From assembly GCA_014529385.2 (NCBI GenBank), contig CM043952.1:64998370-65062369 (forward strand): 64,000 nucleotides of DNA, given 5' to 3'. The notes beneath the pieces are model-generated. The model ran no database searches. It was not told the origin of the DNA and saw nothing but the letters and a program-made list of their open reading frames with translations. Made by a program: the position numbers and the translations under genes. This stretch comes from Adiantum capillus-veneris. Taxonomy: Eukaryota; Streptophyta; Polypodiopsida; Polypodiales; Pteridaceae. Below, one piece after another: positions 1-11,713 of this stretch; the first letter of the stretch is position 1; the number at the start of each line of letters is the position of its first letter.

Positions 1-2262
1 TGTCATGCGCAGCCAAATCCAAACCCAGTCTTCAACGAACAAAATCACAGATGGCAATACTTTAGGCCCCGGCATGAAGACAGAAATGTCGTACCATACC
101 ACCCTACACTGCTCTTGCTATGGGGTGCACATATGAATATACAGCGGGTCACCAATTCATCGTTGTCCTACTACCTCTTGAAGTATGCACTCAAAACTGA
201 ACCAATGGGCCATCTCAACATCCGCTCAGAAGATGCAGAGCGCTTAGGCCTAGGTGGCCTTGACACTGTAAAATTGAAGCTGATCTCAGCCTCTTTACTG
301 TCAAAACCTATCTCAGCAACAGAAGTGGCATTAAACTGTTTGCAAATCCCAATCATTTCAAAGAGCGATAGCGTCCAATACGTTGACTCATCACCCCCGG
401 CACTACGACAACGAATCATTTCTTACAACAATGATGTCGTCCTGCACCCTGTTGATCTGTATTGCGCACGACCACAAACTCTGGAGAAGCTTACATTCTA
501 CGACTTCCACAAGAATTACATAGTAACAAAGGGAAAAGAAAGGAAAAAAAATATTTCAAGGGAGAATTCCTATGGCCAATCGATGCAGCGGCAACACCGA
601 CTGGTCCGTTTCAGAGACTTTCACCCAGGGCATCATCCGGAGGCTTTCTTTTACAACGTGCTGCTAAAGAGCATCACCTTCAGAAACGAATCCCAGCTGC
701 TCCCACCAGAGAACACGTCCAGGTCATACTATCTTGAGTGCAAACTTAGAAATTTGATACTGACAGATGAGGATCTTGAGATGTACATCACAAAGTACAC
801 ACAACAAAATATGCTCACGACAGACCAAACACACCAATTTCACAACATGATACTACAGAAGACATCCTCAACAAAGGCTGCCTCATTTCAATCTCCAGAT
901 GTGCAAACAGACTACGAGCAACAGGACACATCATCTCGTATCTCTGCCCTTCTAAACGAGCTTCAAAACGTTCAAAACGCGTCACTGACATCTGAACAAG
1001 CAGAGATCTATAAGAAGCTCACAGCGGCAAAGGGTGGACTGCATGTGATCACAGGCACTCCTGGGAGTGGCAAAAGCTTCCTCATAAGATATATCACAAG
1101 CCAACTCATAATGCAAGGAAAAACTATCACAGTCGCTGCTTCGACTGGTGCAGCAGCCACGAGGTTAAGTAGCATCGCAACAACTGTCCATTACCAATTC
1201 AAGATACCAGTGCGCACACAACAATATCCCCTGTCAATCTCCGAAACTGATAACAAATACGTCAGTATTAAAGAGGCAGACATGATTATCATAGACGAGA
1301 TTTCTATGTTGACAAAGCAAACTTTTGATCTCATCGTGCGACAAATTGTGAATGTCACCAACGGCACACTGCTAGACCCATTCAAAGATAAAAAGGTCTT
1401 CTTGTTCGGTGATTTGGCACAATTGCCACCAGTATGCAGGCATAAAAGTGATCAGTGCTACTCATGCCACATCACAAGCTCCACTTATTGGTCCACTGCT
1501 ACTACGTACATTATGTCTTTCTCAGTGCGCCATGCAAATGATATCTCTTTCATAGAGTTCCTCAATACAACAAGAGTCAGGCTCCCCACAAAGAAAGAGA
1601 TCCAAGATGCGCTCGGTGACCGCATCATAAAGCAGGATCAAATAGAGCAACACATGGATAGGAATATGACAATCATTTGCACACACAAGAGTGACGTTCG
1701 ATATTATAATAACCTTCTCTTGAAACGCTTCCATCGGCATAGTCACATAATCCAAATTGGCCTCAAAACAAATGCACACAACGTCCCTGAGCTCCAAGAA
1801 TGGCTTGAAGATCCCGACTTCCACACAATTGACATAATAGCAAAAGGAGCAAAGGCGCTGATAACAGAGAACATAGACTTAACAATTACAGTAGCCAATG
1901 GATCAATATGTCGCGTAGACGAAATCCTCCAAGATGAAGAAGGAGGCATCAAAGCAATCAAAGTCACACTGGAAACATCCAAACAGGAACTTACACTTCG
2001 ATGGTCTAAGCATAGCAGGCGGACATTCAATGGGCACTGGTACCATAAATCCACATTCCCAGTAGCTCTCGCCTATGCTATGAATGGACACAAGTCCCAA
2101 GGCGCAACAATAAACACCAACGTTTTGCTCATTGTAAAAGAATTTTTCGCCCTTGGCCTTCTATAAGTGATGCTGCCACGCGTCACTGAGCGAACCCTGC
2201 TACATTTACTAGAGCTCCCTACGCCAGAGATGTTCACACCATCTAGATTTTTGACCATCTAA
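1..2262 (+). pseudogene. Helitron Rep/helicase, 3' part, nonsense-mutated
   Basis: This is the C-terminal part of a rolling-circle transposase (HUH Rep fused to a PIF1-like SF1B helicase). The frame is open from base 1, so the gene starts outside the window; the ATG at 115 is internal. Translation of 1-114 also fits the family (RPRHEDRNVVPYHP). The Rep two-tyrosine motif YxxxYxxK is seen as YLLKYALK at about 172-195. Walker A GTPGSGKS is at 1054-1077, Walker B IIIDEISM at 1285-1308, and GDLAQLPPV and the NGHKSQGATI motif follow. At 2164-2166 a TAA stands where motif VI normally has tyrosine (GLL-stop-VMLPRV). The same frame then continues to a second stop at 2260-2262. The element therefore looks recently inactivated by one substitution. 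Family assignment is firm; inactivity is inferred from the stop. Confidence 0.9.
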
Positions 2263-2614
2263 ACATGAATGTTTCCTTCCCCCTCTTCAGTATCAATTCC
2301 TCTTTCTATTAAACAGATTGAATCGCCTTGTAACTGCCTTCTATACAAAGCAGAAATTTTTGTTCAACTGCTCATCTTCTCTTCTGTCGACTTGTCATGT
2401 TCAATATGTTGCACTGCTGAGACATCTTCCCTATCACCCCTGCTCACTCTGATCCACCTTTTGTAAATTTACTACTCTTCCTTTCCTCACTTCATTCATT
2501 TGTGTTTAAACATTTGTCGGATCTTATGCTTCAAAAAAACTGTAAGAGGTCATCAAAATAATTTTTTTACATGCAGGAAACTAAATCAAACAATGGATCA
2601 CAACACAGTACATT
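2263..2614. other. spacer between Helitron and GIY-YIG exons
   Basis: This stretch is pyrimidine-rich and I see no supported coding region in it. An acceptor-like sequence (acatgcag at about 2572-2579) precedes a short open stretch, so an upstream exon of the next gene could start near 2580. Nothing else is recognisable. Confidence 0.4.
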
Positions 2615-3721
2615 TTGCACGCTTGTCTGATCTTGCACCTGCCTGTGATACACATGCGAAACAATCACTCATCTTACTGTGCAGCTCTCAAGCAATACAC
2701 GAACAATGCAAAGGAAACGCAACCAATGATACAACCTAAGAGATTTTACCTCACGACTAAGCATATGAGATTGGCAAACTCAACAGGCGAGAAACCCCAT
2801 GCGCATATTGAGGGGTTCCATACTTTTCAAGAGCGTCGCAACTTCATGAATAAGTGCGACGCAAGATATAAAGCTCTAGACCAAACGATGGCCACACCAA
2901 ATACAAACAGGATGACAACAGGTACTATTAGAAAAGGAAAATATAATGCCTTATGTCTGTTGTGCTAACCAGCTTGCTCCTACATCCTGCAGGTCTCATG
3001 AAGCAAATACTTGAAGAGCTTGATATCCAGTACAAGGATGATGAGAGTATGTTACGTAATGTTGAAGCACAACAACTCATCGACACAAAAACTGAAGGAA
3101 TTACATTGTACGCGATGGAGCAGCTGCGGTTTGGTTACAACATTGATTTGGTTGAAATTTCAAAAGCTACTCAAGAAAAATGTGCCGCTATATTGACAAA
3201 TTTCATGACTTCGACAAACCACACGCACGATGCAACTAATCCACCTATCACAATCCGGAAGGTAGCATGGCGCTACAGTGAACACAAGGCAGTAAATTAC
3301 GGCCAACCAGCCTCCCCATACGAGCTAGTTGCAACAGACCAAGGCAAGTATGGATAACAAGTATCACTAGCTTCCATTCATTTCTCCGTAGCACTGTCAT
3401 TTTTTTATTTACCTAACCAATCTACATGAACTGCAGATTTAGACACTCGTCAACAACCAGAGACAAGCATCGTCCTTCCACCCCAGAAAAAGCAACGTCG
3501 CGGGAAGAATACATAGTCTACAATATACGATGCACGAAAAACGATAGGAGATATATCGGAGTTACGAATAACATCCATAAACGCATTGGCCAGCACAAGC
3601 GCAATCCTTCAAAGAGAATGCGAGTGGACATGCAGACACACATTCCTTTCGAGGACAATTTTGAAATTACCACTTTAGCAACTAGTACCAATATACATAA
3701 AGCTAGAAACTTAGAACTATA
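2615..3721 (+). pseudogene. GIY-YIG endonuclease-like gene, interrupted
   Basis: Three exon-like blocks read in one frame if two short GT-AG introns are removed: 2615-2921, 2993-3347 and 3437-3721, with introns 2922-2992 and 3348-3436. The last block has a GIY-YIG nuclease signature: EYIVYNI (GIY strand), RYIGVTNN (YIG strand) and the helix IHKRIGQHKR with the catalytic-type arginine. The remaining conserved parts, a glutamate in LEHFYI and an asparagine in GYNVCSG, are missing here because an LTR-element fragment breaks the exon at about 3722. They are present in the duplicated exon copy at 4604-4780. GIY-YIG domains cut DNA in phage, intron and Penelope-type elements. Here the gene follows a Helitron helicase on the same strand, so it could be Helitron cargo or a separate remnant. 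The blocks before the nuclease are unrecognised. Confidence 0.65.
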
Positions 3722-4301
3722 TTAACCAACAACAGAATTTGTCAGACGAGGACGGAGCTTGACCCGCAGGCGCATGGAAACAACTAGGTGGGTGTCAAAT
3801 CACCTACTCGATCTTCTAATGACAATCACTACTAAGGAAATCAAATCTAAGTTCTAAAATACGCAAGTGACTGAAATCCGTACTACGAACGAATGCTATA
3901 CGAAACAGGATCTAGAATCATTGAATCGATCTCAAACTCAAGGGGAAGTCTATACACTAGGTAAGAACAACACCCTAAAGACTTGAACTGCAAAATCAAC
4001 CTATAACCACTCCGTGCGGCAAACGCGTATGAAGACAGGCCGAAAAATACAGGTGACCGAAACTTGACCCCGATGGTACTAATGTGTAGCTCTACTCGTT
4101 GTGGTTCTATAGATATGCTGCACGCTCTATTCCGACACACGAGTTGGAAGAAAACTCACACCGAAGCTCGTAGGAACTTACCACACGTAGAAGCCGATAG
4201 CGCGCACTCTTGGTATCTGTGCGTAGCTCTCACCGTTGCTAACACAATGGCGGTGTCGCTTCTCCAATGGCGGCCCCGTAGCTCGCGCAACAAGAAGATA
4301 A

Positions 4302-4376
<75 letters not shown>

Positions 4377-4417
4377 ACAGTCACAGCGCTCAAAAACTCA
4401 CTTTGATTAATAATTGA
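3722..4417 (-). mobile_element. fragment of the array LTR retroelement (LTR end plus leader)
   Basis: This stretch matches 46321-46890 of the large tandem array closely, with scattered substitutions. On the minus strand it runs from inside the LTR (about 4415 down to 4078), through the LTR end ctacaca and the primer-binding-like site near 4058-4077, into the leader (4057-3726). It lacks the outer half of the LTR and the ORF. The GA-rich tract inside the LTR is greatly expanded here. Confidence 0.8.
4312..4374. repeat. (CT)n microsatellite
   Basis: A pure CT run of about 60 bp inside the LTR fragment. The corresponding LTR copies in the array hold only a short interrupted tract, so this locus has expanded. 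Confidence 0.97.
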
Positions 4418-4868
4418 ACACAAAACAACAACTGCATTAGGTTATAACGTTTGTTCCGGACATCCACCAAGGTTGAGGATATATTATTTTTTGAAAAATC
4501 ACAAGAAAATATAGCTGCGAACGACTGCCGTCTTTATTTCATTGTTTTGCTCACTGTCTTTGTTACATAACTTTGATCGTTGCCTACAACAATGTCTTTT
4601 TGTGGACAATTTTGAAATTACCACTTTAGCAACTAGCACCAATATACATAAAGCTAGAAACTTAGAACATTTCTATATTAAACAACACAAAACAACAACT
4701 GCATTAGGTTATAACGTTTGTTCCGGACATCCACCAAGGTTGAGAATATATTATTTTTTGAAAAATCACAAGAAAATATAGCTACGAACTACTGCCGTCT
4801 TTATTTCATTGTTTTGCTCACTGTCTTTGTCACATAACTTTGCTCATTGCCTACAACAATGTCTTTTT

Positions 4869-5556
4869 GTTTCCATTCAAACTATGACAGACATGACAAC
4901 TTATCAACTGCTTTGATTTAAATGATTTTTCTTTTCAGTTTAGAATGGGTAGGCCAATTCCAACTGATCTGATTGAGTAGCAGCCAGAATTTGAGACTGC
5001 AATGTACAAGTTGCAATAATGTCTTTACCCAAATTTGCAAGAGCGGGTGCTCTAACACTACATGCATAAATGGAGTGAATTCATTCCATGGCCAGTTCAA
5101 CCACCTACCCCATGGCATCCTCATTACATCACTTGGAATACACTTAGTCGACAAATCACCATCGACATCGCCGTGCTGGCTAGTTGCTCCACAAAACACC
5201 ATTGTATGTTGTTCGTGTAGATTGCGGACGTGCTCGGCCTACTCGATACTATAGAATTAAATTACTCTAATGTGGTCCTCAACCACCTTCAGTCAGCTAA
5301 ACAATTCGTTTTGGGCTATTTCTCTGTCAACCAGTTACCCACACGTGCAACTTTGAAGAGCATCTTACTGATATAGTCCTCCTCCTCTTCTCCACATAAG
5401 TTTTGTCCATTTCATTTTAAAGAAGTCATTGCAAGCTACATTCAAAGTTCCGTTCTTAATTCATCAGCTTTTTGGCATAGTATTTTCATCAAATCGTTTC
5501 AGTCACTTACACTCACTTGGCGTAACAAGATTTGTGCAAAACAAATAATAAGTGCT

Positions 5557-5610
<54 letters not shown>

Positions 5611-6633
5611 TTTCATTTCTATAATCTTCTTTACGGATCTATACTCTTGTTCAATGCTTGCTCTTGTTGAGTGCTTGAAGGCTTGTACCTTTATACCAGT
5701 ATGTTATCCACTTCCGGTTATACAGGCTAGCGAAACACTCTAGTTCGGTGGTTCTTGCTTCAAGCTTCAAAGATTTGGCTTCTAAGATGTGCGGATCTCG
5801 ATTTGGGCTCAAGCTCAAGACATCTTTGACTTGCTCTTGCGAGGTGATGGAGGCTTTGGAGTTTGCCCTGTCGACGGCTTTAGCTCCTCTCTTCGATTTC
5901 ATTATGATTAGTGTTGCATTGATCCTTATGGTGCTTGGTTCTATGTTGATCTGGTACGTCTGTTTCTCAATGGCTTGGTGGATGAGATTGAGGATGTGGT
6001 AGATCCTCCTTCCTTGGTGGCATTTCCAGGTCACGAATCTGTTTTTTGTTTGGGTGGCTCCCATTGTCAGCCGTATCTTCGTGTGCCGGTGGCTCCCCTT
6101 CTCAACTAATGTATGTGGATGTATACTTTGGTTTGGTTCTCTATGATTCCATGGCTCGTTTTTGGTTGATGAGCGACAAGGTCGATTCTAATTAAGGTAT
6201 GCAAGGCATGCACAACGATACAACAAGGCTTTTGATTTGATTGAAATTATTTTGCCCTATGGATATGCATATCTTCTTCTAGTCATTTATTTTTCCTTGA
6301 TGGACCAACAACGCCTCATTTCAATAATTGAGTCCTTTGATTCTAATATACAGGCAACATATGTTTTTTCTATCATTAAGCGTGGTTATGAACCATAGCT
6401 CCCCAATTCAAATGTCATGGATTTTTCAAGTATTATTTTTTCTACTGAGACACAATTTTTATAAGATTATTGGAAGAGGCAAGGTGAGTCTACCCACATA
6501 CCTTTGATTGGGGAGACGGCCTTCTAGGCCCTAAAGAAAATCTTACCACAAGTGGTAGAAGTGGAAAATAAATGCAAGGTATCTGTCCCATCGATGCGAT
6601 TAAGAAGCAGCTTGCTGCGGTGGCCAATGCGTC
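4869..6633. other. no recognisable gene
   Basis: A possible cysteine-containing reading stretch (4973-5254, plus) and two overlapping opposite-strand ORFs at 5651-6064 match nothing I know. The part after 6480 may be the 5' region of the following LINE. Confidence 0.4.
5565..5607. repeat. (CT)n microsatellite
   Basis: A run of CT dinucleotides preceded by degenerate gctctcgctcg. Confidence 0.95.
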
Positions 6634-7498
6634 TTGGTATTTGGCTTTATGGGTAGAATACCATCACAAGTAGAGCTCATCAGGTGGATCTCTGGTCCGA
6701 TGGTCCTAGACCATGGCGAAATGATTGACTACATCCAATATTTAACCAAAAGGTTCTTCACTGTTAGATTCAACAACCCCACTATAACTGACAAGATCTT
6801 TGCCAAAATCTCGTTGTACCTCAACCGCTCCCCAATTTGTGCCCTGTCTTGGAACCCGTCTTTTGAATCCCCCAAGGCCTTCAAGGATTTGTGTCCCGTG
6901 TGGGTTGATTTTTTCAACTTACCTATGTGGTTATGGGATAACCTCAGAGAGCTTGCAAGCACCTTGAGTATTCCTCTATTCGTTCCAACACACAGGAAGG
7001 TGGGGACCGCGGCAAATAAAGTATGCATTTGTTGGGATATACGTAAACCTTCTTTAGAGAGCATGGTAATTAATATAGGTGCACGTCTGAAAGTGATCCC
7101 TCTTAGATTTGATATGTTTTTTTGGAGCATGCTTTAAGAGAAATGGGTTCGATCACTTTGCTAGAGATTCCTATCTAAATGGTACTAGGGAAGATGCTAG
7201 AGCTGAACAAACACAAGGATTTCCAGTATCCAACATGGAAGTTAAAGTTATTAAGCAAGGAGACGGTGGGAACATAAAAGATAATGAAGTGCTCGAGTCC
7301 GACAAGATGGGCACTCATAAGGACACTCCCCGAGTACATCCGACTGCTGAGCCGAGCCCGAACAATAACATCAATCAAGCCACACCAAGCTTGCATTTCA
7401 CAACATTCCCTATGGTCAAGCCTCCCATGAAGCCTCGTCAAAAACTTGCCTTGTCCCCAGCCCCCAGGCCGTTGAGCGTTGGCATCAAATTTCTATGA
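6634..7498 (+). pseudogene. LINE ORF1, DUF4283 gag-like protein
   Basis: The ORF at 6634-7137 has the DUF4283 pattern: LSWNPSFESP, then CPVWVDFFNLPMWLWDNL, then VCICWDIRKPSLES. This domain is the RNA-binding-type N-terminal part of plant L1 ORF1 proteins. A following frame (7109-7498) holds a decayed zinc-knuckle-like stretch (CFFGACFKRNGFDHFARD) and a Pro/Lys-rich tail. A frameshift separates the two frames, so the protein is not intact. Confidence 0.75.
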
Positions 7499-7668
7499 TA
7501 AAATGCAAGAGAGTAAAAACATTGGCGCGGAGAAACTTCCATTGCAAGAAGCCCCCATCAATATGGATAATTCCTTTGAAGTGCTTATCCAAAGGGATCA
7601 CTTACCTCAGAGCTATCCTCCTCTCGATTGACTGTGAAAGAGAAGAAGAGTGAAAGAGAGGTGGCTAG

Positions 7669-8496
7669 GTGTGTTTCTCTAGACGTGAAGGAATTTGTTC
7701 CACTCTCCCCATAATGGATGACTTACATAATCACTCTTGGAATGTGAAGGGCATAAAATATTTGAAGAAAAGCTCTCTCTTTTGGGAGGAGGTAAAAAAA
7801 GGAGATACAAATTGTTGGCTAATTCAAGAGCACCATCTTGACGCTTCCTGTTGTAGGAAGTAGGCAATAGGGAATAAGTTGGTGTATTACATAGATGGCG
7901 TCTTGGGGCCTAGTGTGATGCTCTTCATTTTTTATAGAGAGAGAGAGCCCCACGCTGTGTTTAACCATGCCTTGAGAAGAGTCCTAGGGGGTAGATCAAG
8001 TGGGCAGGCTAGTCCTTTACCGTTATTAACATCTATGCTCCATGTGATGCCAATGGGAGAGCCAAACTCTGGGTGGAAGTCAGGGAGCAGCCTCTCAAAG
8101 GAGACTGGTGCATCATGGGTGATTTCAACATGGTGGAAGCTTGAAAGGATAAGACGGGGCTGGCTAGTCTATTGGCTGGCTCTGAAAAATCCAAATGGCA
8201 AGCATTTTGTGAGAAATGGGCGGTACTGGATTTGTGGAATGCAGGTTCCGTGGAGTAGCTCTCCTGGTTTGACGTACACGAGCCTCCAATATGCCAATAC
8301 AGTGTCCCATCTGGATAGGTGCTACATCTCCCATCACGCAGACTGGTTTCCCCCCTCTGTGGTGCTATGTGTCAATACCTCCAAGAGTATGTGGGATCAC
8401 TTTCCTCTGAAACTTCACATAGCCAGAGCTAGCAATGACACTTGCTCCCCGAAAGGAAGGAAGAAGAATTTAGTCTCAAGGGATCATATTTTTTAG
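7669..8496 (+). pseudogene. LINE ORF2 endonuclease (EEP) remnant
   Basis: The start HSWNVKGIKYLKKSS and the later CWLIQEHHLDAS match the first blocks of the exonuclease-endonuclease-phosphatase fold of plant LINEs (sWNvrG and lQEhhl). A stop at 7861-7863 and later frame changes break it. The downstream ORF (7879-8496) shows DRCYISHHADWFPP, the usual C-terminal region of this domain in plant LINEs. Confidence 0.7.
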
Positions 8497-8741
8497 GACT
8501 CCCTTTTTAGATCGCTAGCCAAGGTGGCTCTTGGCAAGCTATGATAGGATGTGGAAGTTGTTGAACCTCGAGCTTGGCCCTCAATGGTTTGTAGAATCCA
8601 ATCAGCAATAAAATGTCTCGAGAGGTTGCCAACAAGGAGATGAAGGAAGAAGTGGAATAGCTCTCCAAAAGAAATCAAGAAGGGAGAGCTCGTAAGGAAG
8701 AGCACAAAAGATGGCTTGAGGCCAAAGCACGTCTCGCTAAT

Positions 8742-9952
8742 TTGCAAGGAGAGGAGATCAATATGACCCTATCGTTGGCCAGAGAGCTTGCCCTCAAACC
8801 CGAACCCGCCAACCATGCTCATTTCTTCAGAGCTCTCAAAGTCAGAAGAAGAAGAGACTCTATCACAACAATCACTGACGAGAGGGGGAACAAAGGAAGA
8901 GACCAGAACACTATGGCCAAACTCATGCTTGACCATCTCAGTAAAATTATTGGTCAGCCAGATGTCGTTGAGAGACCAATCTCTATCAATAAATGTAGGA
9001 CTACCTTGAAAGCAATGTGGAAGGAAATGTCCCCTGGGTGGGATGTACTCACTGTTGAATTCTTCAAAGAATTCTTGGAGGATCTCAATATCCCAATGTC
9101 ACAACTAGCTAACAGAGCTCTTTTGGAGGGGCAATTGGATGCCAGCCTTAAAAGAGGACTGATCAAACCTATACCCAAGTTTGTCTGTTGCTCGCTGATT
9201 AAGCACTGACGGCCTACCTCCATGATGAGAGTTGCACACAAGATCATGCGGCTAAGGTAGTTGCATCAAGACTGGCTTCAACCTTGAACAGAATCATCAC
9301 CCCCCACCAACACAAATTCATCAAAGGACGAGCGATCTATGACAACATCCTCGCTGCCATGGTTGGCATAGAGTACACTTCTTTTACCAAGCAAGAATGT
9401 ATCCTCATTCAGCTTGACCTACATAAGGTCTACGACAGAATCTTGTGGTTTTACATTGAGGCTATTATGAAAGCTTTGGGCTTTGGACCCAAAATGTGTG
9501 CGATTGTTCACACGCTTGGGGAAGGAAGTTACTATGAGCGTCTCTTCAACAACAAGATAGTGCAAGGGTTTGAAGTCAAGCGCTCGATTAAGCAAGGTTG
9601 CCCCCTTGCCCCGCTGCTTTTTGCAATTGACTCTCACCCTTTGGTGACTGCACTCAAGGATAGCATGAGGAAAGGGGAAGTTCAAGGCCTGTCACTCCCT
9701 AGAGGAAAACAACTGCTTGCTAAGTTGCTTGCAAACTACTCTTTGCTCTTTCTTAAAGCCAACTCAAAAATGCTAAGAAAAGCCCTCGGGATTGTTCATT
9801 TGTTTGCTTATTCTTTTGGCTCAATGTGCAGTATTAAGAAATCAAGATTTATTTCTCTCTCCAAAAGCGACTGGTTCGACCCCACAAAATGGTCAGGGGA
9901 AGTTATAGGCAAAGGCACTGTGTTCAAGCACCTGTGCGCTCCTCTTGGGTGA
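8742..9952 (+). pseudogene. LINE ORF2 reverse transcriptase, active site lost
   Basis: RT blocks are visible in order: ISINKCRTTLKAMWKEMSPG, LKRGLIKPIPK, a frameshift near 9209-9260, then HKFIKGRAIYDNILAAMVGIEY, QLDLHKVYDRILWFYIEAI and RSIKQGCPLAPLLFAIDSHPL. The catalytic block that should read xADDS appears as LANYSLLF, so both aspartates of the FADD/YADD site are gone. The enzyme would be inactive even if the frameshifts were ignored. Confidence 0.85.
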
Positions 9953-10249
9953 GCATCACAGATAAGCAAATATTTGATTGGGTCTTGACCAAAATAAATA
10001 GCAAAATGACAAGGTGGAAGTTTCTTCCATAGCAGAGTCACGGTGATCAATGCTTTCATGATCCCGTACATCTCATTTGTATCATCGTTGCTAAAGCTGA
10101 GCAAATCCAATTGGAGAGAACTTTTGAAGCCTATCAAATAGTTCCCGTGGAAAAACAACACAAAATCCTCAACCCCTTGCCAATGGGGGAAATGGGAATG
10201 GGTAGCGAGACCAAAGAGTCAAGGTGGAATTTTCATTATTAACCCCATG

Positions 10250-10600
10250 CTCGAAGGCTGCTAGTTCCCAGAGTGCGAACATGGCGACATAGGCGAGGCC
10301 CAAATCCTAGAGCTTCCATGATATCTTCTATATATGACCATGTTATTCTGTCATAATCCTTGTCAAGGTCAAGTTGCAATAGAATGCAATTTTGCTTGGT
10401 GGAGACTGCGTATTTGATGCCCACCATTGCTGCCAAGATGTTGTCATAGATGGATCTTCCTTTAATGAACCCATGATGATGGGGAGAGATTACCTTGTTT
10501 AGTAGGGGGGCTAGTCTAAGGGCAATCGCCTTGGCAATAATTTTGTAAGCTACTGACATCATAGCAATAGGGCACAATGCTTTAATCATGATGACAATCT
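10250..10600 (-). pseudogene. inverted LINE reverse-transcriptase fragment
   Basis: The minus strand encodes RT blocks 0-3 of the same LINE family: SVAYKIIAKAIALRLAPLL, HHGFIKGRSIYDNILAAMV and LQLDLDKDYDRITWSYIEDI. It abuts the plus-strand LINE at about 10255, giving a head-to-head junction. The fragment is closer to an intact consensus than the plus-strand copy, so it comes from another element rather than a fold-back of the same one. Confidence 0.85.
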
Positions 10601-11713
10601 AAATAATTTAGCACTAGGGGCCCCATAATTGGAGATTCGTGTGTCTTGAGACATTTAAGTGTCCTATTTCCCCACCAAATATCCAGGCTTATTTTATGAA
10701 GATAGAAATAAAATTTTGAGGTTTTGTTCATTGTGTGGTTAGGTAATAACATAAAGGAAGTTGAAGAGTTTTTCTGTGTCAAATAAATCCCATACTAAGA
10801 GAATCATGAAAAGGCTCGAGTTTAAAACTTCACCAAAAGGTTAAGTCATTTCTAAAAAAATTAGTAAAATGATTATAGCTTCTTAAAAGAAAAGTTTTTG
10901 ATATTATCCATTCGTTTCTAACGTACCACCCTACTACGGCCCCATTACACCGAATCTACCCAGATACCCTCTCTCTCCTCTCTCTTTCCCTTCCTCTCTC
11001 TCGCCTCTACGCGACCCCCTTCCCTCTGCCCTACCTGCGCAGCGATGGCCTCACCCTCTGCAGCTCGGACTTCGCATCTACCCTCTGCCGGACTTGTGCA
11101 TGCATCGCGACCCCTGTTCTAGCTACACAGTCGCTTAGACAAGCTCCCTCCGTGTATCTCTGGCTCTGCCCTCTGCCCGCTGCCGGATCTGCGCACCCAT
11201 CGCATCCCCCTCTTCCAGCTACACAGACCACTCAGACGAGCTGGCTCTGTGTCTCTCTCGCTCTCCCCTCTGCCGCAGCTGCCGACCCATGTCCACACCC
11301 TCCGTCTGCATCTAGGAAATGAGATTTCTCTCTCTCTCTCCCTCTCCCACTTTCCACCTGTCTACTGCACCTCTTTCCACGGGCTCCCTTCGCCTTTTCC
11401 ACTTCAATTTTATGAAGAGTATCTCAAGAGATACCCCTTTATCCACCTACTCCCAAAATTGGGGACACATACTAGGAAGCAACACTTGAAAAAGGGAGAA
11501 TTCTCTTCAAAGTTTAGTGCCCATGCCTACTACAAGTATAAGTAAAAGAATTACAGGTTTCAAAATGTAGACAAGGAGGTATTTTATGATCTTCCAAAGC
11601 TTATATCAAAGAATCAATGTAGTTTAAGTACAAAACTATGATCCAAAGCAAACCTATGGTTAAAACTTTATGCGCAATTCTTTTTTTTGCACCGTTGCCA
11701 TTGCAGATAAGAC
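10601..11713. other. no gene; pyrimidine-rich stretch
   Basis: 10601-10900 is AT-rich with nothing recognisable. 10964-11420 is a long low-complexity pyrimidine-rich stretch with many ctctctc and ctctgcc motifs on the plus strand. No LTR termini or coding region could be assigned. Confidence 0.4.

Larger units (their letters stand above)
3653..4868 (+). repeat. tandem duplication of last GIY-YIG exon (~265 bp unit)
   Basis: Copy one consists of 3653-3721 plus 4418-4603. Copy two is 4604-4868. Both begin ggacaattttgaaattacc and end gtctttttgt, with a few substitutions. Copy one is split by the retroelement fragment at 3722-4417; copy two is uninterrupted and carries the C-terminal GIY-YIG residues and a stop after KNHKKI. 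The duplication therefore probably predates the insertion. Confidence 0.85.
6634..10262 (+). mobile_element. L1-like LINE, decayed
   Basis: A plant L1-type non-LTR retrotransposon read in order on the plus strand: ORF1 with a DUF4283 domain, endonuclease, reverse transcriptase, then post-RT sequence up to about 10262. Stops and frameshifts break every part. The 3' end is cut off by an inverted LINE fragment, and no poly(A) tail or target-site duplication is visible. Confidence 0.85.

Noticed and set aside
3344-3436. GC-AG intron with donor GCAAGT at 3344
   Set aside because: It leads into a frame with a stop before the GIY-YIG domain; the GT donor at 3348 keeps the nuclease frame open.
4973-5254. 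Possible zinc-finger ORF with several cysteines
   Set aside because: Cysteine spacing does not fit a known finger, and the opposite strand is equally open.
10964-11420. LTR or promoter of a new element
   Set aside because: Only low-complexity pyrimidine DNA; no TG/CA ends, PBS or PPT could be placed.
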